A DNA stretch of 64,000 bases from positions 2,914,001 to 2,978,000 of the forward strand of contig NZ_CP095757.1 in assembly GCF_023093535.1 (NCBI RefSeq), read 5' to 3'. Below the pieces are notes generated by a model. It saw only the letters and a list, made by a program, of their open reading frames with translations, had not been told where the DNA came from and ran no database searches. Shown here piece by piece: positions 17,590 to 26,092 of the stretch. Each line of letters starts with the position of its first letter. Positions within the stretch are counted from its first letter, which is position 1. The position numbers were made by a program, and so were the translations under genes. Source of the DNA: Halovivax limisalsi. Its GTDB lineage: Archaea; Halobacteriota; Halobacteria; Halobacteriales; Natrialbaceae.

Positions 17590-18343
17590 GCCGTCGGCGT
17601 CGGCGGCCGAGGGTTCGACCCGAATCGCGGAGGCGAGGCGGTCCGACGGCGTGCTTCGAGCGGCGCGTTCGGGAACCGAGTGGCTCCACACCGGCTGGAA
17701 CGGCGGTCGCGTCGACGCCGACGTCGCGTACAACGTAACCGTCCCGGATGGGTGGGACCCGGACGACCTGGCGGCGTACGTCGAGGACCGTCTCGCGAAC
17801 GCTGGGTTCGAGGCGCCCGGCCCGACCCTCCTGACCGGCGTGTCGATGCGTCACGCTCGCGGCGCGTCCTGCGGCCCCGTGACGGTCGTCGCGACGGCCG
17901 GCTTCTCCAACCCGGCCGCGTTACCGGCGACGCCGTCGGGTGGAGACCTCCCCGATGCCGGCGACCACACGGACCCGGAGCCGGGCACCGTCAACCTGAT
18001 CGTCGTCACCGATCGCGCGCTGGCCGACGGCGCGCTGGCCAACCTGGTCGCCGTCGCCGCCGAAGCCAAGGCCGCGACGCTGCTCGACGCGACGGGTTTT
18101 CCGGGAACGACGACCGACGCGATCACCGTCGGCCACGACCCGAACGGTCCGGAGACCGCGTTCTCCGGCAGCGCGACGGCCGTCGGGGCGGCGACGCGCG
18201 CGGCCGTTCGCGGCGCCCTCCGCGCGACGCTACGATCTCGGTACGCGGAGGAGTCGCCGCCGGACTCCGTCGCGGAGGCCAGACACGGCGTCTCGACCGA
18301 CGCGCGAGCGACCGTCTTCGCCGTCGACCCTGACGACGCGTGA
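17582..18343 (+). CDS. cbiZ: Adenosylcobinamide amidohydrolase CbiZ
   Basis: 253 residues; the ATG at 17582 overlaps the cobD stop by 8 bp. The conserved CbiZ core is visible: WNGGRVDADVAYNVTVP, LLTGVSMRHARGASCGPVTVVATAG, VNLIVVTDRALADGALANLVAVAAEAKAA and TTTDAITVGH. CbiZ cleaves the nucleotide-loop precursor of salvaged corrinoids to give cobyric acid, which CbiB then rebuilds. It is established in archaeal corrinoid salvage. It closes the operon; a gap of about 170 bp follows. Confidence 0.92.
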   Translation: MREPSASAAEGSTRIAEARRSDGVLRAARSGTEWLHTGWNGGRVDADVAYNVTVPDGWDPDDLAAYVEDRLANAGFEAPGPTLLTGVSMRHARGASCGPVTVVATAGFSNPAALPATPSGGDLPDAGDHTDPEPGTVNLIVVTDRALADGALANLVAVAAEAKAATLLDATGFPGTTTDAITVGHDPNGPETAFSGSATAVGAATRAAVRGALRATLRSRYAEESPPDSVAEARHGVSTDARATVFAVDPDDA

Positions 18344-18482
18344 AGAGCGACTCCTCGATCGACGCTTGAGGACGGGTGAGCGAGAGCGAACCGATGTGAC
18401 CGACCGTGATGCTGCTGAGCGAAATTCGTGGCGGCGAACCCGTCGCATGCCCGCACTTTCACTTTCACCCCGCCTGGCTCGC

Positions 18483-18488
18483 TTATAC
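18483..18488 (+). promoter_or_regulatory. TATA box (TTATAC) of the small gene at 18514
   Basis: TTATAC sits 26-31 nt before the ATG at 18514, the spacing of archaeal TATA boxes, so the transcript would be almost leaderless. The same hexamer occurs before crtD and, on the other strand, near 47781. Confidence 0.6.
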
Positions 18489-18513
18489 GTACGGTCCGTT
18501 CGAACGTGGAGGT

Positions 18514-18744
18514 ATGAGCACGAACGCGATCGTCATCGACGCCGACACGGCCGACCAGTCGCCGCCGTCGAACGAGACCGCCGTCGACGACTTCGAGCAA
18601 AGGGTCGCGCGCACCGAACGCCGTCGGGTCGACGTCACCGACCTGTCGGCCGACGCGCTCGAGACCTTCCTGGACGAGAACGTCGGCACGCACCTCGTCT
18701 CGCTCGAACGACGCGGCGGGCGGACGTACCTCGTCCTGGAGTGA
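18514..18744 (+). CDS. Small conserved-looking haloarchaeal protein, unknown function
   Basis: 76 residues, with a well-placed TATA box and haloarchaeal codon use. The N-terminal 30 residues are acidic and flexible. The second half (RVARTERRRVDVTDLSADAL, then a short helix and two strands ending GRTYLVLE) could form a tiny alpha/beta domain. There is no cysteine, membrane segment or known catalytic motif. It stands alone between cbiZ and the GNAT gene, with its own promoter, so it need not belong to the cobalamin operon. Confidence 0.65.
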   Translation: MSTNAIVIDADTADQSPPSNETAVDDFEQRVARTERRRVDVTDLSADALETFLDENVGTHLVSLERRGGRTYLVLE

Positions 18745-18849
18745 GACGACCGGCGAGCCACCGTCCGATAGCGGACCGACGACCATCCGTTCCGGGTCGG
18801 ACTGCCAGCTATCCAAACGGCTATCAGGAGCGAAACGGAATCGACTGCC

Positions 18850-19431
18850 ATGCCAGGTTCGGTCTTTCTCTCGGACGATCGGGTGTCGCTGCACCCGATC
18901 GAAACCGACGACGAGGCCTTCTGTCGAGCGCTGTTGAACGAGCCGCGTGTCAGGACGTCGATCGGCAGCACGGATCCGATCACGGCCCACGACGAGCGGG
19001 AGTGGATCGAATCACAGGGCGAACGCGACGGCTGGCACTTCCTCGTCTGCGAGCGCCCCGACGCCGGGACGGACGGGGCCGATGACGCGGACGCCGTGCG
19101 ACTCGGGACGATCGGCGTGACGCCGACGAACGACGTCTGGGGGACGGCCGAGATCGGCTACTCCATCCACCCCGACCACTGGAACGAGGGCCACGCCACC
19201 GCCGCCGTGGAGCTGGTCTGTCGGTACGCGTTCGACGAGCGACGGCTGGCGAAGCTGTTCGCGAAGACCTACGCGACGAATCCGGCGTCGGGTCGCGTCC
19301 TCGAGAAGAACGGGTTCGAACGGGAGGGCACACTGCGCGAGGAGGCGTTCGTCGCGGGCGAGCGCGTGGACGTCGTCCGGTACGGGCTGCTGGCGGGGGC
19401 GTGGCGCGAACAAGGCGGCCAGAGCGATTGA
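18850..19431 (+). CDS. GNAT-family N-acetyltransferase (RimJ/RimL-like)
   Basis: 193 residues. An N-terminal VSLHPIETDDEAFCRALLNEP is followed by the GNAT core: IGYSIHPDHWNEGHATAAVELV (acetyl-CoA loop region), FAKTYATNPASGRVLEKNGFEREGTLREEAFV. This pattern, with 'N.aS.rvLeKnGF..EG.lr', is typical of ribosomal-protein/small-molecule acetyltransferases of the RimJ group. The substrate is not predictable from the sequence. Confidence 0.88.
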   Translation: MPGSVFLSDDRVSLHPIETDDEAFCRALLNEPRVRTSIGSTDPITAHDEREWIESQGERDGWHFLVCERPDAGTDGADDADAVRLGTIGVTPTNDVWGTAEIGYSIHPDHWNEGHATAAVELVCRYAFDERRLAKLFAKTYATNPASGRVLEKNGFEREGTLREEAFVAGERVDVVRYGLLAGAWREQGGQSD

Positions 19432-19483
19432 GGCGTCCTGCGGAGTGAAAAGACCCATCTACCGGCGGCGAGTGGGAACGAAC

Positions 19484-20164
19484 GTGTCCGACCGCGCACT
19501 CGGCCCCGGATCGAACGAGACGACAGATTCGACTGGAAGCGACGCCGAGAACGCCGACGTCGGGCGGGCGAGTGGTGACGTCGGCCAGCGAATGAGCGAC
19601 GATGGCGACTCCGACCGGGACGCGGACGATGGTGACTCCGGCCGAGACGCAGACGACCGCGGGCGTCGCGTGGAGGTCTACCCCGGCAAGGAGGTGACCG
19701 TCGACTTCGACCCCGACCTCACCTTCGAGTGCGTCTCCGAGTGTACCTGGTGTTGTCAGCACGGCGTTCTCCTTTACGGGGCCGATCTAATCGAACTCGC
19801 CGACCGGGCGAATCTGGCGGAGACGACGACGAGCTTTCGGGGCGAGACGTTCGTCACCCGGGAGGAGAAGGACCGCGACGACCACGTCGCCGACGACGGC
19901 CAGGCCTGCGCCTTCCTCGGCGAGGACGGCCTCTGTCGGCCCCAGCGCGACGACGAGCACGACTGGAAGCCGACCCGGTGTTCGGTCTTCCCGCTCGCGG
20001 TCAGCCGGGAGCCCGACGGCCTCCACGTCGATATCCGCGACTCCGCACACGAGCACTGCGAGGGCCTGGGCGTCTCGGAGCGGCGCGTGATCGAGGAACT
20101 CCCGGCGTTCCTGCCGGAACTGCTCTGGGAGCTCGAGAACCCGGACTCGGAGCGGGTCCTGTGA
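19484..20164 (+). CDS. YkgJ-family cysteine-cluster protein
   Basis: About 226 residues from the GTG at 19484 (VSDRALGPG); an ATG at 19445 is an alternative. The first ~60 residues are a Ser/Asp/Gly-rich, low-complexity acidic leader. The domain follows with FECVSECTWCCQHGVLL, then later GQACAFLGEDGLCRPQ and PTRCSVFPLAV. This Cys spacing is that of the UPF0153/YkgJ family, which binds Zn or an Fe-S cluster and whose role is unclear. The C-terminus (ELLWELENPDSERVL) ends 113 bp before crtD. Confidence 0.82.
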   Translation: MSDRALGPGSNETTDSTGSDAENADVGRASGDVGQRMSDDGDSDRDADDGDSGRDADDRGRRVEVYPGKEVTVDFDPDLTFECVSECTWCCQHGVLLYGADLIELADRANLAETTTSFRGETFVTREEKDRDDHVADDGQACAFLGEDGLCRPQRDDEHDWKPTRCSVFPLAVSREPDGLHVDIRDSAHEHCEGLGVSERRVIEELPAFLPELLWELENPDSERVL

Positions 20165-20247
20165 CTGATCGGCCGACGCGTCGGTGCAACCGAACACGCT
20201 CGACCGGGCGTGGCTGACCGAAACGCCGACTCGCCGTCGAGCGGAGG

Positions 20248-20254
20248 TTTATAC
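20248..20254 (+). promoter_or_regulatory. TATA box (TTTATAC) of the carotenoid operon
   Basis: TTTATAC lies 24-30 nt before the crtD ATG at 20278, consistent with transcription starting at or very near the start codon, as is common in haloarchaea. Confidence 0.65.
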
Positions 20255-20277
20255 GGCCTCGCGAAGGAGGGCGCTAT

Positions 20278-21882
20278 ATGCAGACGCTCGACGGGTCGTC
20301 GATCGTCGTCGTGGGCGGCGGCGTCGGCGGCCTCTCGGCGGCGTGTCACCTGGCGGACGCCGGCGCAGACGTCACCGTCGTGGAGCAGAACGACCAGCTC
20401 GGCGGACGGGCGAGCGTCCTCGAGGCCGAGGGGTTTCGATTCGACATGGGCCCGTCGTGGTACCTGATGCCCGACGTCTTCGAGCGCTTCTTCGGGCACT
20501 TCGACCGGGAGCCGGGCGACTACTACGACCTGACCCACCTCGATCCCCACTACCGCGTGTTCTACAAGGACGGGGACCGGATCGACGTGACCGGCGACCT
20601 GGAGCGGACGAAAGGGCAGTTCGAATCCTACGAGCCGGGCGCCGGCGAGGCGTTCGAGCGCTACCTCGAACAGGCGCGACGGAACTACGAGGTCGGCATG
20701 GAACACTTCGTCTACGAGGATCGACCGCGACTGCGCGACTGGCTCGACCTCGACGTCGCGCGTAACGCCCGCGGGCTGACCCTGCTCGGGTCGATGCAGG
20801 GACACGTCGAGGAGTACTTCGACCACCCGAAACTCCAGCAGCTCGTCCAGTACTCGCTGGTCTTTCTCGGCGGCTCGCCGCAGAACACGCCCGCGCTGTA
20901 CAACCTGATGAGCCACGTCGACTTCAACCTCGGCGTCTGGTATCCCGAGGGTGGGCTCGGCCGGGTGATGGACGCGTTCGTCGAGCTCGGACGGGAACTC
21001 GGCGTCACCTACGAGACCGGACGGCCGGTGACCGCCATCGAGGGCGAGGCGGCCACCGGAGGGGACGCGGCGGCCGAGGGGGCGTCGGGCGGGTTTCGCG
21101 TCCGGACGGAGTCGGGGTCGATCGGAGCGGACCTGGTCGTCTCGAACGCCGACTACGCCCACACCGAGACCGAGTTGCTCGCACCCGATCGGCGAAGCTA
21201 CGACGAAGACTACTGGGAGTCGCGGACCTACGCCCCCTCCGCGTTCTTGCTGTATCTCGGCGTCGAGGGCGACCTCGACGAGCTGGCCCATCACACGCTG
21301 ATCCTGCCGACCGACTGGGACCCACACTTCGAGCGGATCTTCGACGACCCCGCCTGGCCAGCGGATCCCGCCTACTACGTCTGCTCGCCCTCCCGGACCG
21401 ACGACACCGTCGCGCCGGCCGGCCACAGCGCGTGTTTCGTCCTCGTCCCGATCGCACCCGGACTCGCGGACGACGATTCGGCGAGAGACGCGTTCCGCGA
21501 GTCGATCCTCGCGGATATCGCCGAGAACGCCGGCGCGGACCTGCGCGATCGGATCGTCTTCGAGCGCTCGTTCTGCGTCAGCGACTTCGCCGACCGGTAC
21601 AACAGCTACGACGGAACCGCGCTCGGGCTGGCTCACACGCTGCGCCAGACGGCGATCTTCCGGCCGAGCCAGCGCTCGGACGCCGTCGACGGGCTCTACT
21701 ACACGGGGTCGTACACCTCGCCCGGGATCGGCGTGCCGATGTGTCTCATCAGCGGCGAGCACGTCGCCGAGAAGGTGCTGGCCGATTACGGTCGAGACCG
21801 ACCGTCGACGAGCGGGGCCGAGCGTCGGTCGACGCGAGCCCCGCGTCCGGAATCGAGCGCCGAGCCCGACGGCGGGCGGTGA
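20278..21882 (+). CDS. crtD: Carotenoid 3,4-desaturase / CrtI-type FAD desaturase
   Basis: 534 residues. The FAD-binding motif is VVGGGVGGLSAACHLADAGA (residues 11-30), followed by GGRASVLEAEGFRFDMGPSW, the CrtI/CrtD signature. The C-terminus has YYTGSYTSPGIGVPMCLISG, the carotenoid-desaturase end motif. The gene order crtD-lyeJ-cruF is that shown in Haloarcula japonica for bacterioruberin synthesis, so 3,4-desaturation is the likely reaction rather than phytoene desaturation. Sequence alone does not exclude a CrtI role. A short Gly/Glu/Ala-rich insert (about residues 256-270) is a haloarchaeal loop. Confidence 0.88.
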   Translation: MQTLDGSSIVVVGGGVGGLSAACHLADAGADVTVVEQNDQLGGRASVLEAEGFRFDMGPSWYLMPDVFERFFGHFDREPGDYYDLTHLDPHYRVFYKDGDRIDVTGDLERTKGQFESYEPGAGEAFERYLEQARRNYEVGMEHFVYEDRPRLRDWLDLDVARNARGLTLLGSMQGHVEEYFDHPKLQQLVQYSLVFLGGSPQNTPALYNLMSHVDFNLGVWYPEGGLGRVMDAFVELGRELGVTYETGRPVTAIEGEAATGGDAAAEGASGGFRVRTESGSIGADLVVSNADYAHTETELLAPDRRSYDEDYWESRTYAPSAFLLYLGVEGDLDELAHHTLILPTDWDPHFERIFDDPAWPADPAYYVCSPSRTDDTVAPAGHSACFVLVPIAPGLADDDSARDAFRESILADIAENAGADLRDRIVFERSFCVSDFADRYNSYDGTALGLAHTLRQTAIFRPSQRSDAVDGLYYTGSYTSPGIGVPMCLISGEHVAEKVLADYGRDRPSTSGAERRSTRAPRPESSAEPDGGR

Positions 21883-21887
21883 CCAGC

Positions 21888-22775
21888 GTGTCTGAGTCGC
21901 CGGTCGACGGCCGAGCACGAACCGCTGGTGATGGAACGGTGTTCCAGCAAGCCCGGTACCTGCTCGTCCTCTCGCGGCCGCGGTTCTGGCTCTACCTCGC
22001 GGGGCCGGTCCTCGTCGGCGTCGCCTACGGCGCCTCGGCGGTCGACGATCTCGTCACCCCGGCGACGGTCGTCCTGTTCGGCGCCTTCCTCCTCCCGGCG
22101 AACGTCTACCTCTACGGGATCAACGACGTCTACGACCGGGACGCCGACGCCCGGAATCCGAAGAAGGACGATCGAGAAGTGCGGTATCGGGGCCAGCGGA
22201 TCGTCCCGATCGCCGTCGGGTCGTCCGCGCTCCTCGTGGCGGCGGTCGCGACCGTCGTCCCGCCCGGCGCGTGGCCGTGGCTCGCCGGCTTCCTGCTCCT
22301 GGGTGGCGCCTACAGCGCGCCGCCGCTCCGGTTGAAGACGTCGCCGCCGCTGGATTCGCTCTCGAACGGACTCTACGTGCTGCCCGGCGGAGCGGCGTTC
22401 GTCACCGTCGCCGGGGGTCAGCCGCCGGCGCTCGCCGTCCTCGCCGGCTGGCTCTGGGCGATGGGGATGCACACGTTCTCGGCCATCCCTGACATCGAGC
22501 CGGACCGACTCGCCGGCCTTCGAACGACCGCGACGGTCCTCGGCGAGCAACGCGCCTACGCCTACTGCGCGGCGTGCTGGATCGCTGCGGCCGTCGCCTT
22601 CGGCCTCGTCGATCCCCGCTTCGGTCTCCTGTTGGCCGTCTATCCCGTGCTCGTCGCGGTCGTCGCGACGCGGTCGGTGACCGTCGAGCGGGCCTACTGG
22701 TGGTTCCCCGCGATCAACACCGCCGTCGGAGCTGCCCTGACGATCGGGGGGTGCTGGACGGTGGTACACGGATGA
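21888..22775 (+). CDS. lyeJ: Lycopene elongase/1,2-hydratase, UbiA-type prenyltransferase
   Basis: 295 residues with a GTG start at 21888 (a GTG at 21879 overlapping the crtD stop is also possible). It is a membrane protein with about eight helices. The two UbiA aspartate motifs are visible: NDVYDRDADARNPKKDD and DIEPDRLAGLRTTATVLG. It adds C5 isoprene units to lycopene and hydrates it on the route from C40 to C50 bacterioruberin. It is in an operon with crtD upstream; a small ORF bridges it to cruF. Confidence 0.9.
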   Translation: MSESPVDGRARTAGDGTVFQQARYLLVLSRPRFWLYLAGPVLVGVAYGASAVDDLVTPATVVLFGAFLLPANVYLYGINDVYDRDADARNPKKDDREVRYRGQRIVPIAVGSSALLVAAVATVVPPGAWPWLAGFLLLGGAYSAPPLRLKTSPPLDSLSNGLYVLPGGAAFVTVAGGQPPALAVLAGWLWAMGMHTFSAIPDIEPDRLAGLRTTATVLGEQRAYAYCAACWIAAAVAFGLVDPRFGLLLAVYPVLVAVVATRSVTVERAYWWFPAINTAVGAALTIGGCWTVVHG

Positions 22776-22915
22776 GCGGCGCACGCGGGCCGACGACAAC
22801 AACACGCACCGGGACGGTGAGCACGATCGACAGCGTGACGGTGACCACGATCCGCCGTGGAGCGGTGACCGCGATCGCTCGCGGCGGAATCGACGGCACC
22901 TCCATCCATGTCTGA
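22772..22915 (+). CDS. Possible 47-codon bridging ORF between lyeJ and cruF
   Basis: The ATG at 22772 overlaps the lyeJ stop in an ATGA arrangement, and the stop at 22913-22915 overlaps the first codons of cruF (ATG 22908). The predicted peptide is Thr/Val/Ile/Arg-rich with repeated TV(T/S)TI elements. It may simply keep ribosomes moving through the gap rather than make a functional peptide. It could equally be chance in GC-rich DNA. Confidence 0.25.
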   Translation: MSGARGPTTTTRTGTVSTIDSVTVTTIRRGAVTAIARGGIDGTSIHV

Positions 22916-23780
22916 TAGCGGCGAGCGCGATCCGACGCGAACGGAGTTGCAGGCGCGACTGGATCGGCTCGTCGCCGAGAACCGGCTGACGATCGCGGGT
23001 CTCTTCCCTGCCATCGGAGCGATCACCCTGGTCGCGAGTGCGGAAGGACTGTTGCCGCCGGCACTCGCCTTCCAGCCGCTGCTGTTGCTCTTTGGGACGG
23101 CCGTCATGCGCTCGCCGTTGCTCGTCGGCCTCGCGCCGGCCGTCGACCGGCGCGCGCTGGCCCTGCTCGCCGCGCTCTGTGGGTTCACCTGGGCGATCGA
23201 ACTCGTGGGCGTGGTGACCGGGTGGCCCTACGGCGCCTTCGAGTACGGCGTCAGCCTCGGGCCGATGCTGTTCGACGCGGTGCCGGTCGCCCTCCCGCTC
23301 TTTTTCGTCCCGCTCGTCCTGAACGCCTACGCGCTCGCGATCTCGCTGCTCGACGGGCGGACCGACGCGACGATCGCTCGCCCGGCGATCGCGCTCGCGA
23401 CGGTCGTCTCGATCGACCTCGTGCTCGATCCGGCCGCCGTCGCGATCGGCTTCTGGTCGTTCGACGCCGGCGGCTGGTACCACGGCGTCCCCGCGTCGAA
23501 CTACGTCGGCTGGCTGCTCTCGGGGACCGTGGCCGTCGCGCTGGTCGAGTTGGGCTTCGACCACCGGGCCGTTCGCGACCGGCTCGAATCCTGCGCGTTC
23601 GTCCTCGACGATCTGGTGAGTTTCGTCCTGCTCTGGGGGCTGATCAACGCGCTCTACGGCAACGTTCTGCCGGTGATCGTCGCTGTCGGCATCGGTCTCG
23701 CGCTGTGCTCGACCGATCGGTATCGGGTCCGGTTCGACCGGCCGCGGTGGCTCGCTCGGCTGGTGTTCGAGCGCGAGTGA
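22908..23780 (+). CDS. cruF: Bisanhydrobacterioruberin hydratase CruF
   Basis: 290 residues with about seven membrane helices. Family features include TWAIELVGVVTGWPYGAFEYG (conserved GWPYGxYEY region), FDAVPVALPLFFVPLVL, and DLVLDPAAVAIGFWSF with GGWYHGVPASNYVGW. It hydrates the two ends of bisanhydrobacterioruberin to give bacterioruberin. It is the last gene of crtD-lyeJ-cruF, and crtB converges on it from the other strand. Confidence 0.92.
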   Translation: MSDSGERDPTRTELQARLDRLVAENRLTIAGLFPAIGAITLVASAEGLLPPALAFQPLLLLFGTAVMRSPLLVGLAPAVDRRALALLAALCGFTWAIELVGVVTGWPYGAFEYGVSLGPMLFDAVPVALPLFFVPLVLNAYALAISLLDGRTDATIARPAIALATVVSIDLVLDPAAVAIGFWSFDAGGWYHGVPASNYVGWLLSGTVAVALVELGFDHRAVRDRLESCAFVLDDLVSFVLLWGLINALYGNVLPVIVAVGIGLALCSTDRYRVRFDRPRWLARLVFERE

Positions 23781-23897
23781 TCAGGACCGAGTCGGCGACG
23801 GACGGACGGTCCGATGACGGGCGACGAGCGAACGACGGCGGACGGTCGATCCGGCGACGAGCGACGGCCGAGCGCCGCCGGCGACCGCCCCGCGAGT

Positions 23898-24845
23898 TCA
23901 CCGACTGGGTAGCAGCCGGCGCCAGCCGGTCGCGGACTCGACGGACGCCGTCGGGACCGCACTGGCTCGCTCGAAGACCGCGACCGGATCGCGCTGCAGG
24001 GTCCAGTACCACCAGGTGCGGACCAGACAGCGGAGCTTGTCGCGCCGCGAGAGCGACGGTCGCCGCGAGAGGACGTCGTAGTCCCGCGCGCGAATGTGAC
24101 GGTGGTGCTCGGCGTACAGCACCGCGGCGAGAAGGACGGGAAACTGGCAATCCCGCGGGAGGTACCGGATGCCCCGAACGCCGGCGCGGTAGCGCTCCTC
24201 GGTTCGCGCGAGTTCCGCGGCGACGGCCGCTCGAACGCCGGGCGTCGGCGTCAGGCGTTCGACGTCCGAGACGGACGCGCCGTGGGCCGAGAGCGTCTCC
24301 GCCGGGAGGTAGATGCGGTCGCGTTCGCGGACGTCCTCGGCGACGTCGCGCAGAAAGTTGGTGAGCTGGAACGCCTCACCGAGGCGGTGGGCGTGCGGCC
24401 TCGCGAGGTCCGGGTCGTCCGGCTCCATGATGGCCGTCATCATGGCGCCGACGGCGGCCGCGGACCCCCGCATGTACGCGTCGAGTTCGTCGCGGGTGGC
24501 GTAGCGATCGGTCCGCGTGTCGCGCTGCATCGCGTCGACGAAGGCCTCGACTTCGCGGTCCGGAACGTCGTACTCCCGGCGCAGTTCGCAGAAGGCGGAC
24601 ACGACCGGCTCGTCCGTCGGCTCGCGCCCGAGCGCCTGTGCACGGAGTCGGTCGAGCCGCTCTCGCTGGGCCGACGGCGACGCGCCCCCCGGGTCGTCGA
24701 CGACCTCGTCCGCGATCCGGAAGAACCCGTAGAGGACGTACGTCGGGCGGCGAACCCGCTCGGGCAGGAGTCGCGTCGCGAGGTGGAACGTCCGCCCCGT
24801 CGCGCGCTGGATCGCGCGCCCGGTCGCGACCTGGTGGGTCTCCAT
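23898..24845 (-). CDS. crtB: Phytoene synthase
   Basis: 315 residues; the start METHQVATG at 24845 suits the family length. The two Asp-rich diphosphate/Mg sites are present: RIADEVVDDPG and NFLRDVAEDVRERDRIYLP. AYMRGSAAAVGAMM and the C-terminal RARDYDVLSRRPSLSRRDKL are also typical of CrtB. It condenses two geranylgeranyl diphosphates to phytoene, the first committed step towards the bacterioruberin made by the neighbouring operon. Confidence 0.93.
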   Translation of the reverse strand: METHQVATGRAIQRATGRTFHLATRLLPERVRRPTYVLYGFFRIADEVVDDPGGASPSAQRERLDRLRAQALGREPTDEPVVSAFCELRREYDVPDREVEAFVDAMQRDTRTDRYATRDELDAYMRGSAAAVGAMMTAIMEPDDPDLARPHAHRLGEAFQLTNFLRDVAEDVRERDRIYLPAETLSAHGASVSDVERLTPTPGVRAAVAAELARTEERYRAGVRGIRYLPRDCQFPVLLAAVLYAEHHRHIRARDYDVLSRRPSLSRRDKLRCLVRTWWYWTLQRDPVAVFERASAVPTASVESATGWRRLLPSR

Positions 24846-25080
24846 GCGAATACTGACTCCCCGACCCCCCATGCTACCACGAACTGCCGTATAATCCCCC
24901 GCGTCGATGTGCGGCCAGTGAACCGGACGGAGGAGCCAGCCGCGGGCCCGTACGTGGCGCCGATGATCCGCAGCCGGTAGCCTCGCGGAGCCGAAGTCAG
25001 CCGGTGACACCGGTCGCCCGGCGTGACTCTCGCTGCGAACCAGGGAAAACCATTACTCGATTCACGCAGTACCCCAGATC

Positions 25081-25251
25081 ATGGCTAGCACGACACAGCA
25101 CCGGCCCCGATCGCGCTGCGTGAACTGCGGGTTCAGTGCTCCCGACGGGAGTGACGAGTGGAATCGGATCGACGTCCCCGGCCTCGGACGCATGAGCCAG
25201 TGCCCGGAGTGTACGAGTACGAACCTCGTCACCGGTATTTCGATCAGTTGA
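25081..25251 (+). CDS. Small double-CxxC zinc-ribbon protein
   Basis: 56 residues. It contains CVNCGF and CPECTS, two CxxC knuckles about 28 residues apart, with a hydrophobic/acidic middle (EWNRIDVPGLGRMSQ). This is the layout of the many single-domain zinc ribbons of haloarchaea. A TATA-like ATTACT at 25051-25056 lies about 25-30 nt before the ATG. Base use at third positions is consistent with a gene. The function is unknown; a nucleic-acid or protein-binding role is only a class expectation. Confidence 0.75.
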   Translation: MASTTQHRPRSRCVNCGFSAPDGSDEWNRIDVPGLGRMSQCPECTSTNLVTGISIS

Positions 25252-25341
25252 ACGGCTGTCCGCGTGCCGATCGGCCCCGGCAGGGCCGATCACGTCGGTG
25301 GGAGAGACAGACACTTGCGTCTCCCGCGCGTTGATCGAGAT

Positions 25342-25746
25342 ATGAGTCAGCAATCGAGCGACCTCCCGGAAACCGAGGCCGAGTGGCGCGAGCGCCTCAG
25401 CGACGAGGAGTACGAGATCCTCCGCGAGGCCGGCACTGAAGCGCCCTTCAGCGGCGAGTACGTCGACCACGACGGCGACGGAACGTTCGCGTGTGCAGGC
25501 TGCGGCGCGACCCTCTTCGACGCCAACACCAAGTACGACTCGGGTTGCGGCTGGCCGAGTTTCTACGACGTCCCCGACGACCGCATCGAGACGCGTCTCG
25601 ACACGAGTAACGGCATGCGACGCACCGAAGTACTGTGCGCGAACTGCGGCGGACACCTGGGCCACGTCTTCGAGGACGGCCCCGAACCGACCGGACAGCG
25701 ATTCTGCATCAACTCGGCGGCGCTGGACTACGAGGACGAGGACTGA
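25342..25746 (+). CDS. msrB: Peptide-methionine (R)-S-oxide reductase MsrB
   Basis: 134 residues, full length. Two structural CxxC zinc pairs (CAGCG and CANCG), the substrate region KYDSGCGWPSFYD, LGHVFEDGPEPTGQRFCINSAAL with the catalytic Cys in RFCIN. It reduces methionine-R-sulfoxide in oxidised proteins in the cytoplasm. The ATG at 25342 follows a run of in-frame low-confidence sequence and matches the family start. Confidence 0.95.
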   Translation: MSQQSSDLPETEAEWRERLSDEEYEILREAGTEAPFSGEYVDHDGDGTFACAGCGATLFDANTKYDSGCGWPSFYDVPDDRIETRLDTSNGMRRTEVLCANCGGHLGHVFEDGPEPTGQRFCINSAALDYEDED

Positions 25747-25840
25747 AGCGACCGGCGCGTCGGTCGTCGCCCGATCCGCCGGCGGCCGGCACGCGACTGC
25801 AGGCACGAGACGTTTTTCTCGGACCCACACACGTCCGCCC

Positions 25841-26047
25841 ATGTCCAGCGACCGACCCCGCGCCGAAGAGTTGCGACAGGGCATGACCGTCAGGCTCGTC
25901 CAGGGCGATCAGGATCCGCGGTCGGAAGATCGCGAGCCGATCGTCGGCGAGGTCGTCTCCGTGCTCGGCGAGGACCCGAACGGTCCGGAGGTCGAGCTCC
26001 AGAGCGGTGCCGTCGGCCACGTGCTCGAGGTCGTCACCGACGCCTGA
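25841..26047 (+). CDS. YwbE-like (DUF2196) small protein
   Basis: 68 residues. RQGMTVRLVQGDQDPRSEDR, then IVGEVVSVLGEDPNGPEVEL and GAVGHVLEV match the pattern of the YwbE family (a short beta-barrel with 'G..V.IV...Q..G....G.V..IL....HP.GI.V.L..G..GRV'). No function is established for the family. A T-rich stretch (CGTTTTTCTC) precedes the ATG by about 30 bases. Its 3' end converges on the acidic operon. Confidence 0.78.
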   Translation: MSSDRPRAEELRQGMTVRLVQGDQDPRSEDREPIVGEVVSVLGEDPNGPEVELQSGAVGHVLEVVTDA

Positions 26048-26092
26048 ACCGTCCCGCCGAATCGCTTCTGACACCTGAACGCCCGGCGCTCG

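Noticed and set aside
16000-17733. 577-residue minus-strand open frame over cobT/cobD
   Set aside because: Antisense shadow of two well-supported cobalamin genes.
20278-21882. Classical phytoene desaturase (CrtI) call
   Set aside because: The gene order crtD-lyeJ-cruF favours the 3,4-desaturase; kept as the alternative in the entry.
19774-21918. 714-residue minus-strand open frame over the YkgJ and crtD genes
   Set aside because: A shadow of GC-rich coding DNA; it spans two real genes and an intergenic promoter.
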